A stretch of 64,000 bases of DNA, from assembly GCA_014529385.2 (NCBI GenBank), contig CM043942.1, positions 29,972,969-30,036,968 of the forward strand. The letters are read 5' to 3'. Under the pieces are notes generated by a model. It did no database searches, had not been told where the DNA came from, and saw only the letters and a program-made list of their open reading frames with translations. Positions 24,831-36,101 of the stretch are shown piece after piece. The DNA is from Adiantum capillus-veneris (Eukaryota; Streptophyta; Polypodiopsida; Polypodiales; Pteridaceae). The position numbers and the translations under genes are program-made. How positions within the stretch are numbered: position 1 is the stretch's first letter; the number at the start of each line of letters is the position of its first letter.

Positions 24831-25969
24831 GATTCGCAATGGTGTTCCACTTTGTTGTTGTTGTCGTAGAAGTCGTCTTTTTGCAATGCGTTCTTGTGCT
24901 TCGGCTTGAGCTTCCTCCTGTACTCTCTGTTTTTCCTTCATTCTTTGTTTTCCTTGATGAATTTGTTGGAGCATCTCCTGTGTGAGTGGTAGATGATACC
25001 TCCTCAGTCGACATCCACTAATCCAGTTTTGCATTTCTTCACCTGCTAATGTAGCAAGCTTGACAGCTCCACTTTGTGATAGATCACTAATCAGAAATGG
25101 TCCCATCCCTCGCTTTTTAAGTTTCTTGGCATGTTACTTCAAGGTATAAACAAGTACGTAATCGCATGTTTTAAACTCTTTGGTACGCACATGTTTATCA
25201 AAAAATTCTTTTTGTCTTCTCTTTTAAGCATAGATCGAAGTGGCAGCTCGTAAGCGAAGTTCATCTAGCTTTTCAAGATCATCAATTCTTGAAGAGAGCT
25301 CATGCCCTGTCCATTCTAAGCTTTTTGCTACTCGTAGAGTTGGAATTAAAAACTCCATGGGTAGTATAGCATTTAGGCCAAACACCATGTTGTATGGTGT
25401 TGTTCCTATCGATGTTTTGTAAGCTACCCTGTATGCCCATAGTGTTGAGTGTAGCTGCTAATCCCAATCTGCTCTTGATTCTGACACTATTTTAGTGAGA
25501 ACTATGCATAGTGTTTTATTAGTGGCCTCAGCTTGCCCATTGGCCTGTGGATGGTATGGTGCGGATTTCCTATGTATGACCATGAATTCCTCTAGCAGAT
25601 ATTCAATGACTTCATTGAGAAAATGTGTTCCACGGTCACTGACAATTTCTATTGGTAACCCGTAACGTACAAAAACATTCTCATACAAAAATTGTGCCGT
25701 GGTGCGTGCATCAGCTTTTTGTGTTGCTTTGGCTTCGACCCATTTTGTGAGATAGTCCGTGGCCACTATGATATATTGGGTATGGGTGCGATATGCAGGT
25801 GGTGATATAGGTCCCACAAAATCAATGCCCCATTTTGCAAATGCTCTTGCTCCCATCATTGGCCGTAATGGCATCTCATCTCTTTTTATTGGCACCTTGG
25901 TGCGTTGACATGCGTCACAACGCTTTACAAAATCTTCCGCATCCATGTGCAATGTAGGCCACCAAATTC
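24831..25969 (-). pseudogene. Element A integrase core and tail
   Basis: The best integrase core in the window is the open piece 25952-25458. After CDACQRTKVPIKRDE it has KWGIDFVGPISPPAY (first Asp), IIVATDYLTKWVEA, VSDRGTHFLNEVIEYLLEEF (second Asp at 25635-25637) and APYHPQANGQAEATNKT (Glu at 25527-25529). The spacing is D-x35-E, as in retroviral-type integrases. A stop follows at RADWD*QLH. The tail (FFDKHVRTKEFK; KKRGMGPFLISDLSQSG) and a basic Gln/Arg linker lead to the second protease-like domain. It would insert element cDNA into the genome. Confidence 0.9.
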
Positions 25970-26656
25970 CTGCGGTTTAGATAATTTTTTCCGTCTTATC
26001 GCCCAAAAAATGGCCTCCACTTATTCCGCTATGTGCATGTTCTAGAATCAGCAGGTATTCACTTTCACTTGCACAGATTCTAAGTTGATTGTCCTTACCT
26101 CGCTTATAGAGTTGGTTCCCAATTAACTGAAAGTCACGAGCTTCCAGCTATATAGTTTTTTTCTGTGCTCTTGTGATGTTCTCAGGGAACGTCCTGGTGG
26201 TTAAGAAGTCAATGATATATTGACTCCATGCATGTGCTAAGTTAACCAGAAACAAAGTTGCGTGATCCACTGGTCGTTTGGCACTACATATAGTACAATT
26301 GGTAACATAAGAATGTGTGTCCGCATACATAGTTGGCCAATAAACCCCTAACTGTTTCAGCCTGTGGTGTGTCTTCACTGTTGAACAATGAAATGCACAA
26401 CCCTGGACATGTGCCTCTTCAAGGTAGCACTCGAATTTTTTCGGATTTATACATAATCGTAGGATTAGGTCTGATCCAAGATGATACAGCCTTCCTGCTA
26501 TCAACTGGAAGTTTTTTGTTTGTCGAATTGTTTGTTGTTTGGATCTGCATTCCATATTATCAAACCCACTTCCAAAGGAAAGAACACTAACAATTTCCTG
26601 AGACCATTTGGGTACCATTTCAATGTTGAAAAGATAAGCATCTGGCATGTTATCAT
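25900..26656 (-). pseudogene. Element A tandem H2C2 zinc-binding modules
   Basis: Module 1 is in the open piece 26795-26148: FQLIAGRLYHLGSDLILRLC, YLEEAHVQGCAFHCSTVKTHH, GVYWPTMYADTHSYVTNCTIC. Module 2, after a stop at about 26147, runs to 25900: DFQLIGNQLYKRGKDNQLRIC, EHAHSGISGGHFLGDKTEKI, GIWWPTLHMDAEDFVKRCDAC. The paralogous phrases FQLI..xLY, YWP/WWPT and CxxC in both show an internal duplication. It is shared with B, so it predates both insertions. Confidence 0.72.
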
Positions 26657-29099
26657 CTACTCCTTCAGGAGCTTCCCCGTTGTGTATCCTTGAAAGATGA
26701 TCCGCTCGTAGATGGGTTTTACCCTTTTTGACCACCGTTGTGAAGTCAAATCTAGCAATATAATAAACCAGCGTACGATTCTCCCTGTATTGCAAGGTTT
26801 ATTTACTAGGTACAAAAGAGCTTGATGATCTGTGAAGAACACAAATTTGTTTGCAAGCAAATAATGCCGAAATTTCTTTACAGCATAAATCATTCCTAAC
26901 CCTTCCCGCTCGGTGGTTGTGTGGTTCTTTTCTGCACTGTTTAATTGTTGGCTCACATAGCAAACCGGAAAATCCATTGTTCCGTCTTCAGGTTGAGCTA
27001 GAATGCTTTCAATGGCATATGCTGAAGCATCAATGTGCACATGGAATATCTTTTCCCAAATTGGTGTCTTTAGTACAGGTGTTGATATAAGGTTTTCCTT
27101 CAGCTTTTGGAATGAATTTTCACACTCCTCGATCCACTCAAAATTGACTAGAAAACAATACAGAGGTTGTGAGATAACCGCATACATGTATATGAATCTT
27201 CGATAATATCCGCAGTGTCCCATGAAGGATTGCACTTGTTTCGTATTAGTAGGCCTGGGTAGGTCTACAATGACTTTGACTTTGTCTAGGTCAGTGGTTA
27301 TGCCATTTCTTGAGACAATGTGTCCTAAGATTAGTCCTTGCTTAACTATAAACACACACTTTTCCGGGTCAAGACAGATTCGATATGTCCTGCACTTTTC
27401 AAAGACCTTTTGCAAATGGTCAATATGTTCCTCTCGTAGGAGAGAGTGTACACACAGGTCATCCATGTAAATTTCTAAGAATATTCTTAGGTATTCCTTG
27501 AATGCGTGAGTCATTAACCTTTGGAAAGTGGCTGGTACATTAGTTAAGAAAAATGGCATAACTCGATACGCATAAATCTCCCATTCTGTGGCAAATGTTG
27601 TTTTGTGTTGATCCTCCCTTGCTATTGCCAGTTGGTTGTATCCTGAAAACCCATCCAGAAAGGAATAAGCCCGTTTCCCAGTCACTCGCTCCTGTACATG
27701 TTCTGTGATTGGCAAGGGATAATTATCCCTTATGGTTGCTACATTCACCTTTTTGAGGTTTACACACACTCGCAATTTTCCATTCTTTTTGGGAACTACC
27801 ACAATGGGCGACACCCAATCTGTATGTTCAATTTCATAGATGAATTCAGCTTCCATTAGCTTATCAATCTCTTCTTTGATTCGTTTAGCAAATGTGTCAT
27901 TATATGTATAAGGACGTTGTTTGTTAGGTTTTGCATCCAATTTCAAAGGAATTGTATGTTGGCATATCAATGGATCAACTCCTTTGAGGTCTTTATAGGA
28001 CCAAGTGAACACATCTTTATACTTCTTGAGAAGTTGTGTTAGCTGTTTTTCCTCCTCAGGCTCTAAATCGTTAGCTATATAGATCGGCTGAGGCTTTTCA
28101 CCTGGTTCTGCGAGGTCTATCGTAAGATCGTAAGATTCTTGGTTGGTTCTTTCCCTTACTGGTGGTGTCATGATGATTTTTCTGTTCTGGATAGTAAATT
28201 TCCGATAGTGTGATGGTACATTCATGTTCCCCTTTTCTGACTCCCCTTTACCATCACTATCTTCTTCAGTGGTCCATATCTCTCTCAAAGACCGTTTCAG
28301 TTCTTGGTATTTCTGTTTACGCTCCAGTTTGGTCCACTCCTGGTCTTTTGTTGTTTCTTTTTTTGAATTTTGAGATTTTTGTGATTTTGTTTCGGTTTTA
28401 GCTTTCCGTACCTGTTTTATTTCCTCTCGCGTTCTTTCTTTTCGATTTTTTGAGAATTTCCCGGATATTTGATCCTTTACACAATCCTCTGCTTTCACAA
28501 GCATCAAATAGTGAGTTTTACCTTTTATCCTGGGCATCAGGTTCTCTCTTTCTTTGTTTCCTGCTCGTTTCCTCCTATAGCGTTCTTGGCATCTAGGATA
28601 TTGATTAGCAAAATCATAAAACTTGCTATTCTCGGTTTCATTTCCACGCTCACTTGAGGTGTTTGAACACTCATTATCTGCATCATCATTTACTTCCAAG
28701 TGTTCAGAGGAGTTGTAAAACTCTTGTTCTGGAGGTTCTACCGTCTCTTTTTCTGGTATAACGCTTACCATGTAATAGGGTAACACATCATAGCCATCCT
28801 TAGCGCAAAATTTTGTTGTTGGACTGTCGGTAATGGTACAGACATCCAATGTTGCTAGTATGTGTTCCCATTCTAGAGGTTCCAAGGCATCTTCAGGGAA
28901 AGGTTCCGGAATATACTCCTTGTCCTCAATTGCTCTTTCTAAGACGCAGTCCTCTCTTCTTAGGTTTCCACAATGTGAAGCTCCGTACATCCATAGCTCT
29001 TTTGGTTGCCCTAACCATGCTGGTAGTTCTGATTCTGCTACTGTAGCTGAATCAAACTCTTCCACAGGTGTTTGGTTCACATCTTTGTAACTATGGTCT
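26657..29099 (-). pseudogene. Element A linker, reverse transcriptase and RNase H
   Basis: Part of the longest open frame in the window (937 codons, 29470-26657). In order it has the linker with CVLERAIEDKEYIPEPF and a charged Lys/Arg/Glu region, then RT with KLMEAEFIYEIEHTDWVSP, VVVPKKNGKLRVCVNLKKVN, FLDGFSGYNQLAI, IYMDDLCVHS (YMDD at 27458-27469) and FMGHCGYYRRF, and RNase H with FHVHIDASAYAIESILAQ, TTEREGLGMIYAVKKF and FFTDHQALLYLVN. RT carries FFLTNVP where the family has FGLTNAP. The end is shifted (WFIILLDLTSQRW), losing the frame into the zinc modules. Confidence 0.92.
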
Positions 29100-29697
29100 T
29101 TCAGGTGTATTTTAGTTGTTGTTTTGCCATGTCTGAGGTATATGTGGTCATAACCCCAACCTTGGACCATCTTCAATTGTCGCATGAATGGTTGTCCCAA
29201 GATGATCTCATAATTGTTCTTTTTGTCGAAATCGACTATTGCAAACGTATGCTCATACTCGATTCCGTACAAAGTGACAATCACTTTTTCTCCATGAACC
29301 CATCTGCCAATTGTAGCTTCATTCTGGTAGCCCTCAAAGCTGGTTTTCCCCATTTTTTCCGGATTTCCTTGGTGGCAATAGCAACTCCCGCTCCACTGCC
29401 AAGAATAGCCTTGGATACTACTCCTTGGAATTTTACCGGTAGCGTGGTGTTTACGCCTTCTCCATCGCAATATTCTCCAACCTTATTCAATGGTACTGGC
29501 CTAGTGTTTAGTTGAGGCCTGTCCAACTCTCTGATCCCTTCTTGTAGCTTCAAGGTGGGGTCTTTCACTCCAAATTTTTCTAGGCATTTTCCTACTGTGG
29601 TCCACATGTTTGGCCTCAACCTTAGGAGTTCTGCTAATGTGATTGTGCATGCCACCGGGGTGGATAACAACTCAATCAATCCCTGCGAATCCATCAC
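29100..29697 (-). pseudogene. Element A first aspartic protease (between gag and RT)
   Basis: The canonical retropepsin position. LLSTPVACTITLAELLRLRP and RPQLNTRPVPLNKV lead to KFQGVVSKAILGSGAGVAIAT, where the catalytic D of DSG is G (near 29398-29400), while B keeps DSG at 36464-36472. The domain ends with EYEHTFAIVDFDKKNNYEIILGQPFMRQL, the ILG-x-P-F block, after a frame change near 29281. It would cleave the polyprotein. The copy is inactive. Confidence 0.8.
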
Positions 29698-30840
29698 CTT
29701 GTTAGAAGAAAGTCTTTAAGATGGGATTGCTCTCACTTCCGACTTGGCTTCGTACTCTCCCAGGTAAGAGGGTAAAGTTCTCAGCGAGTCTGGCTGGCTG
29801 TGCCCCGAACTAATTGATCCTTGGTCTCCCCCTTGTGAATGTATTTCAAAGTTCATTTGCGACCTTGCTTCAAATTCTTCAATAGGAGGTAAGATCACTT
29901 CTTTTCTCGTGCTATTCATGTGGTTACTCATCCTATTAGCCTCGTTGGCCTCACGGATTTGCTTCCACAGATCATCTAGACCGTTACAGTCCTTACCCAT
30001 TTCTGCCAATATTTTAGGCTGGAACCCGCCACCTTCCCCATCGGTGGTATTTGACACTATGATAGGCTCTCCTCTGGACTCATAGGAATTAGTGAGTCTT
30101 TCCTTTGTTTCCACATGTTTCTCTAAAGTTGGTTGGATAGGGGTTGGAGCTGGTGCTTCATGCCAATTTGCAGGTTTACCCAGCGGGTCTTCCATCAATG
30201 ATTGAGCCGTCTCGATCATCTTTTTACACATATCCAACCTCTGTTTTTCTATTTCTGCATATGGATAAGTCATCCACCTTTGCTCCTGGGTTTGGTTCTT
30301 TTTAAGTCTAGCTTCATAAGCTTTTAGCAGTGCATCCAGCTGCTCATTTACCTTGTCCGCCAGTACAGATCCTCCTGATCCTGCACTTTTGGGCTCTGCT
30401 ATTTCCTTGGGTGCTACGGTTGTTGTGGTGTGTGAGCTTAAGCTAGCTAGATCCTCTAACCGCTCCAATCTATCCTTGGTATGTTTTAACTCCTCGGATA
30501 GGGTTGTTTGCTCTCATTCCTTCCTGGCTTTCCTACGCGCCTTTCTAGCTTTCCAAGTGCTTCTCTCATTTTTGGTTTCTGAACTTTGGGCATCGGTTTT
30601 TGGTTCTTCAACTATGGGTTCATTCGTCCTTCCTTGAGCTTGGGCTCGTGTTACCGCCTGAATAGGTATGATTGTTTCATTTTCCGATCCTCCACTGGAA
30701 GGTACTGTTTCTAACATGTTCAAAATGGTTTTTGCTCCTTTGCTCGGGTTTTTAGGGCAATCGGGAATCAAATGAGTAATTCCACATTCTGGGCAATACG
30801 CATTGACTCTAATGATTTCATCATGAGGACAGTCTCTCGG
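29698..30840 (-). pseudogene. Element A gag C-terminal region
   Basis: It follows the first knuckle and begins with a second CCHC knuckle, CPECGITHLIPDC (about 30757-30795). Then come RAQAQGRTNEPIVEEPK, a basic KARKARRKARKE stretch ending in a stop near 30514, and a coiled-coil or charged region in frame 30468-29716 (ERLEDLASLSS; LADKVNEQLDALLKAYEARL; KQIREANEANRMSNHMNS). The second knuckle is missing in B. No further domain recognised. Confidence 0.65.
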
Positions 30841-32333
30841 TCAATGGTCTCCACCACATTTGTAACAGGGTCCCTTGGGTTGTTGAGGTGCTCCTTGAGC
30901 TCCTCTTTGTTGGTAAGCATGTCTCTGTCTGCCCATGCCTCCATTGGCTATAAACATCAGTGTTCGTTCATCTAGGCTATATCTTCCTTCTCCTGCTGCC
31001 TGTGCAGCTGTTGGTGGTCCTGCACTTCCTATCATGCTCCATGGTTCTGGCGTGGGGGGTTCTTCCGGTAAATAATAGACAGGATTTGTAGCATATCCAC
31101 TGGGATCTTCATAATATGCATGCATAGGCACCAAAGCCTTATCCTCTGATTCAGTTATTGTTGGTGTGTATCTTATACCAACTGGTCGTAATCCTGGTAG
31201 GGGTGGTTGTTGCCCCAACACCGGTTGTGGTCTTTCTACACCTACAGGTCCTGGTAAATTTCCTGCTTGATATCTAGGCATCAGTGGAACTTGAGGGGAA
31301 GCTACTGGAGCTTGGGGAGCGTAAGGTCTCTCTCTCACATATCCCTTGTTATAATAACATTCCTCGGTCCCATGGTTTGTCCATTTTTGTTCAATAGTAC
31401 ACCACTTGGTCTGTTTAGCCTGGGGTTTGGCATACAAGTTGATCTTTTTTAGCACTTCATCTACAAGTTGCTCCTGGTTTACCGCTACTTCTCCTTTCGG
31501 TGTTGTTTTAGAAGACTTGCTTCCACTTTGCTGTGAAGACGAATCGTCATCAAGGTCCTTGAACTCCCCTTCTTTGTAGACCGCACAATTGTCCACAAGG
31601 TATAGAGCTTCCTTGGTCAACTCATTCAACGTCGTGCTCCTCTTCATATGTAAGTCTTTCTGGAGATCTGTATTTCTTAGTCCTTGGATGAATATCAGCA
31701 TAAGTCTCGACTGAGTTGGCAGTTCTTCAACAGGACAGAACTTAACATATCTTTTTAGTCTTAGGGCTGCCTTTCGTACAGATTCTCCATCTTTCTGTTT
31801 GAATTTATGGATTTGTGAGACGGTATTATGAGCTATTCCCCTTTGAGAGAATTCCTCGATAAACTCATCAAACACTTCCTCCATCGACTCAAAGTCTCTA
31901 CGCTCTACAGAGTCAAACCAAGTGGCAACATCATCCTCTAGGGTTAGTCCAAACCCTGCAAATTGGGTAGGAAAATCTAACACCTCTTCGGCTCTAATTA
32001 CACGCACAAAGGCTGCTACATGATCTCTTGGGTCTCTGCTTCCTGTGTATTTCTTATTTACCCATTTTTGCACTTGAGAAGGTCTAATTCTTCGATGGTC
32101 TACAAACCCCATCATTGGATCACCTCGTCTAGTCGATACACCTCTTCAGGCCTTCTGTAATAGGTTGGTTCCTCTCCCAATGGTACTCCTAAGCCATAAT
32201 TTCTAACGGTTCTTGCTGGAGGTGGTTCTTCTCTGCGAACTCGTTCTATGGGTGGTCCTCCAAGCTCTGTTGACCCTTGAGTCTTTGGTTTACTCTCTGC
32301 CTGATACCTTGAATAGAGTGGTGGTTCTTGCAA
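30841..32333 (-). pseudogene. Element A gag capsid and CCHC zinc knuckle
   Basis: The main open piece is 32115-30841. The retrotransposon gag capsid region reads NKKYTGSRDPRDHVAAFVRV, DDVATWFDSVERRDFESMEE, FIEEFSQRG, KQKDGESVRKAALRLKRYVK and RLMLIFIQGLR. A Pro-rich stretch follows (YAPQAPVASPQVPLMP; RPQPVLGQQPPLPGLRP). At the end is a CCHC knuckle CYKCGGDH whose Trp is a stop (W in B), so the ORF ends inside it. An upstream piece at 32333-32112 ends just before the capsid. Capsid assembles the particle and the knuckle binds RNA. Confidence 0.9.
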
Positions 32334-33349
32334 ATCCCTGAGCCCTCGTGCGGCTTGATAACCATCTCGGTTTCAGTCTGATTCCATTGTTGCACTCTGT
32401 CGAAGCCATGCCTGCAATGATGGCTGGTTTGCTGGTTGGTCTTGGTCGTTGAATGCTTGCGGTCAGGTGGAATGTGAGGTTGCGTCATACTCATCTGAAA
32501 AAGGATTCGTTGACTTGCTTGGGGTGTAGGTGGCTCTTGGCACTTCCTCAGGGGCATATGCTGATTCTCTTGGACCTGTTTCCCTCTCTACCTCCTCTGG
32601 GAGAATACGTTGGTATTCTCGCCCGTATCTATCAACAAAAACTATGTCCTTCCCCGTAGCAGTTTCATAAAAGAATAAGTAAAGAACCTTGTCTTTGCTT
32701 AATTCGTTTATGTATGGTTCTTTGCTGCGAAAGTAAGAGACTATACCCTCACTCTCATGTTTGTAGATTCCCACGTTCTCATTATAAGTTGGAACCCTGG
32801 TTGTTTTCTTATAATACATAAAAATAGCTCCGGGCCGATCAATGTTTGGTGACGGTTCTTGAGTTTCTGAAACCATTTTCCCTTTCGCCACGTTATCTCC
32901 TTATCTGTTGTAATCTTCAGGGTTACTTACTATTAAATAGTGGTTCCCCTTTTCGTCTCGAAATCTATCTCCATCATCATAGACTCGGATTATCTCCAAT
33001 CTTTGAGCTGGCCTCTCTTCGATACAAATGCACTTGCGGCTCCTCTCGAGTTTGTTCCCTCTAAGAAGATCACCGTGAGCTTGGAATCACTCAAAGGATT
33101 TTGGGAGGTGCTTCCTCCTTGCATAGGTCCATCATAGGTGAAACCTTCTGGCTGTTGACTACCCACCATGAAGAAAGATTTGTCTGACAAAGTGTCAGTA
33201 TCACTACCTTCCTCAATAATCGGTGCTAGCGGATCAAGCCTTGCCTGAGTTACACTCTCTTCGGTGGACACTAAGCTACCTTGGTCACCTGCCACCTTCT
33301 GGTCTCTAACAATGTATCTTCCTGATCTTAAATTCATCAAACTTATCAA
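32334..33349 (-). pseudogene. Element A gag N-terminal extension
   Basis: It starts MISLMNLRSGRYIVRDQKVA, then TQARLDPLAPIIEEGSDTDT and SKLTVIFLEGTNSRGA. An indel near 33040 removes about ten residues kept in C (LVYSEYRGRKCICIEERPAQ). The 32891-32463 piece has KKTTRVPTYNENVGIYKHES, GIVSYFRSKEPY, KDKVLYLFFYETATGKDIVF and DRYGREYQRILPEEVE. It is about 330 residues upstream of the capsid. I recognise no domain. B (39077-40160) and C (63097-63913) keep it closely. Confidence 0.7.
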
Positions 33350-35140
33350 TGCAATTTATCACAAATCCAACCACTCACCTGGCAAAGGTCAATTTCTGCT
33401 CTACTTCTTGCTTTGTTGCTGAATATACATGTACACAACCGTTTTAATTTCGGCAATTGAATCAAAGCATTTATCTGCTAGAGGTTATCTTAGTAATGAT
33501 TGGTATAACTGGAGAGTTAATCTCAACCACTATTGTATTTTATACATTGCTGCTGTTCTGGATTAGGTCTGCTAATCTGAAACAGTACTTCCCTCAGATG
33601 TTGGTCAATTCACGCGAAAAAGTCTGAATTCAGTCTTTGCTTCGTCAAATGGGTAAACAAGGTCCAAATTCACTTCTGAAAGAAGTTCTGGAACCCCTAA
33701 GCCAAATAAAATCTTACTGTCTATGCCAGGTCAAATTTTCCTTGCAGTAGGCCCTTATAGACATCCTACGCGTAGGATGTCCCCTGCTGTGTTTTGCCTG
33801 GATTTTTTCACTGTTGTCTCCCCTTGTTGTGCTGAGCTTACAGCTGCTTTTACTTTTTGATTTGGACACCTGTTAGATGGTCAATGAGTCAGAAATCTGT
33901 TCTGACAGCCTGTTGTTGATATTGATCAGTCTAATCAACTCCAAATTGGACCAAAATTGACTAGGAGGCTTGTCTTAGGCTATACAACACCTTACTATGC
34001 TCAAAGTCAAAGTCTGGCTTCATTTTCTTGCATTAGACATCCTACGCGTAGGATGTCTTTTTCATCAGAATGGCTTCAAACTCAAAGCCCAGGCCCCCCT
34101 TGAGTTGCTGATCACTTTGGTATACTCAGAATTCAGTTTGGAGTCCAAAATCACTCAAAAGACATCCTACGCGTAGGATGTCATTTTGGCCTGTTTGACC
34201 CCAGACTTGTCCCACAGCTTCCCCTTGATGTCAGTAACCCAGTGGTATGCTTAGATTTTGGTTTGGATGCCAAAAGTCCCAAATTTCAGTTGTTCTTGCC
34301 TTTTTCAGTCAAAAGTGCTAAAGTCCGCTTTGAGTCCAATTTTCTTACCCAAATGAGGTGAAACCCCTTTCAATCACTCAATTTATCATGCAAGACATGC
34401 TCATGCAGCCATCTTATGGTTTTGGTCTCAAAATAATGTTTTGGCACTATTTGGGTAGGATGTCTGGCAATTTCAGTCTATTTGGCCTTATCCTTTCAAG
34501 ATATGGCCAAATTTCCACTTTCTAGTTGAAATGAGGGTAAACCCTACCTTCTGAACACACTGGTCAACTCAAAATCCCACAATTCCTCCCAGATAAGCTT
34601 GTAGACATCCTATGCGTAGGATGTCTCCTGGCTTAAAATTTAAAAAAAAATTCTGATAGGAATGCTCCTGATGCTCTGTAGGTCTATCAGAAACACTCAC
34701 AGTAACTTTTGGACTTCAATTAGGCTTTCAAACACACTTTTGCGTCTTTTTGCGTCTTCTACAAACTTGTAATGATTTTACCAAGCAAGTGTACATGCAT
34801 GAAATGCTCTAGATCATGAATCATGATGTCCTACTTACTCTACTCCTACCTATCATGTGAAATGGTGATGATGGTGTTTTTGGTTGCTTTTTGGCCTCTC
34901 CGGACTCTCAAGCTCTCCTCTCACCGCTTCTACCACTCCAAATCCTACTCTAGAACTCGACTACCACCTAAAACTACCTAAGTCGAAGGATCTAGGCCAG
35001 GCACACGCTTCTTAGACTCCCTCTAAGACCTAAAGAGTCCTCCACCCTCTGATCCTATCTAAATGTAAAGCGAGACTCTTGGCAAGCCAAAAATCCCAAT
35101 CCTCTAGGATTAGTCTCGGTCACCTACCTAAGGTTTTCGT
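33350..35140 (-). other. Element A 5' leader with palindromes
   Basis: 1.8 kb without recognisable coding. It holds three perfect copies of the 22-bp palindrome (33760-33781, 34036-34057, 34161-34182), one with a single mismatch (34614-34635) and a half-site GTAGGATGTC near 34457. Spacing is irregular (276, 125, about 295, about 158 bp). The primer-proximal 140 bp (about 35020-35140) is conserved in B at about 40155-40276; the rest is deleted from B. Confidence 0.8.
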
Positions 35141-35157
35141 CCCCGGCAGCGGCGCCA
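35141..35157 (-). other. Element A primer binding site (tRNA-Asp type)
   Basis: CCCCGGCAGCGGCGCCA on the plus strand, one base from the LTR. It matches the 3' end of plant tRNA-Asp(GUC) plus CCA as I recall it (CCCCGGCAACGGCGCCA) at all but one base. The tRNA would prime minus-strand DNA synthesis. Confidence 0.85.
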
Positions 35158-35158
35158 A

Positions 35159-36096
35159 TGTTGGATGGATACGCCGCGACGGACGTCAGCACAGCGAGAA
35201 CTCACCTAACATGTAATGTCAGCTAAGGACAAAGCTCAACCCGCAGGCGTGTGGAAGCAAGCATAAGGTGTCAACCTACACTCGACTGGCTCCTAACTAA
35301 TTTCTACAGAGGTCTCTACCAATTGTCTAAGTCACAACCTTCAAGAGTGCATAAGAGGAAACTTCCTACAACGCTTTCTAGAGCCGAACACCCATCAAAC
35401 AATCTCGAAACACCATAGAACTTGAAGGAGACCCTACTAATACCAATAGGTCGCTCTCCCTAAGGTCAATGAACCAAAATCCCAACCCAAAACACCTGGT
35501 GCAGAAACACGTAGGATGTCTGACCGAAATCTGCAGGTCTTCGTTTGCAAAATCTAAAGTGCCTAATGTGTAGTTCTACTCAATGTGAACGCGTGGATAT
35601 GCTGCAATGCAATATCGGACAACGTATGCTCACCCAAACAACCGATGAATCTCGTAGAGGGAGCTCGCAAAACCGAACCGTACGCGCGCAATGTAGGTAT
35701 CTGCGCGTAGCTCTCGTCGGGGGCAACATGCTGCATTTCTTCGCACTAGATTTCGACCACCGGAGCACACGTAGCGTCAAGATGAAGCTCACACTCTCTC
35801 TCTCGTACACAGTACGCTCACTCACAGACTTCAAAACTTGTTTTTAAAATGACAAAAAGGTTTTTTTCATTAAGGTCAAAAAGTGGTATATATACCTTAC
35901 AATTTCTCAAACCCTAAAGTTCCAAAATCAACCATCTACTCAATCTAACTATCAAAACTGGGATACAATTTGGAAACTTCTGTAAGTCCTAATAATTACA
36001 AGGTGAAAAATTAGGTTTTCCTCAATGAATGAATAATTACAAAAAATAATAATCCTTCGGGTAGTTACTGCTGTGGGGTGTGTCCAGCTTCTAACA
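35159..36096 (-). repeat. Element A 5' LTR
   Basis: 938 bp, the partner of 18299-19236. Followed on the right by the GTAGC target duplication. Confidence 0.95.
35887..35894 (-). promoter_or_regulatory. Candidate TATA box in the 5' LTR
   Basis: TATATATA within GGTATATATACC, about 200 bp inside the LTR from its upstream end in element orientation. B and C have GGTATTTATACC at the matching place. Position and conservation suit a U3 promoter; no start site can be seen. Confidence 0.4.
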
Positions 36097-36101
36097 GTAG
36101 C
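36097..36101. other. Target site duplication, right of element A
   Basis: GTAGC directly after TAACA of the LTR; pairs with 18294-18298. Confidence 0.9.

Larger units (their letters stand above)
18299..36096 (-). mobile_element. Element A: complete 17.8-kb LTR retrotransposon nested in element B
   Basis: Two 938-bp LTRs of the same variant, a GTAGC duplication, PBS, gag, pol and ORF2, all on the minus strand. The host sequence is the protease-RT linker of B: 18183-18298 plus 36097 onward join without loss. The LTRs differ at several percent of sites in the part I compared, so the insertion is not recent. The copy is inactivated by many stops, for example in the capsid knuckle, both proteases, integrase and ORF2. 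Unlike B and C it lacks the palindrome array upstream of ORF2 but keeps palindromes in its leader. Confidence 0.93.

Noticed and set aside
32112-33349. Separate host gene upstream of gag
   Set aside because: Same order and sequence in all three elements, ending at the capsid; part of the element.
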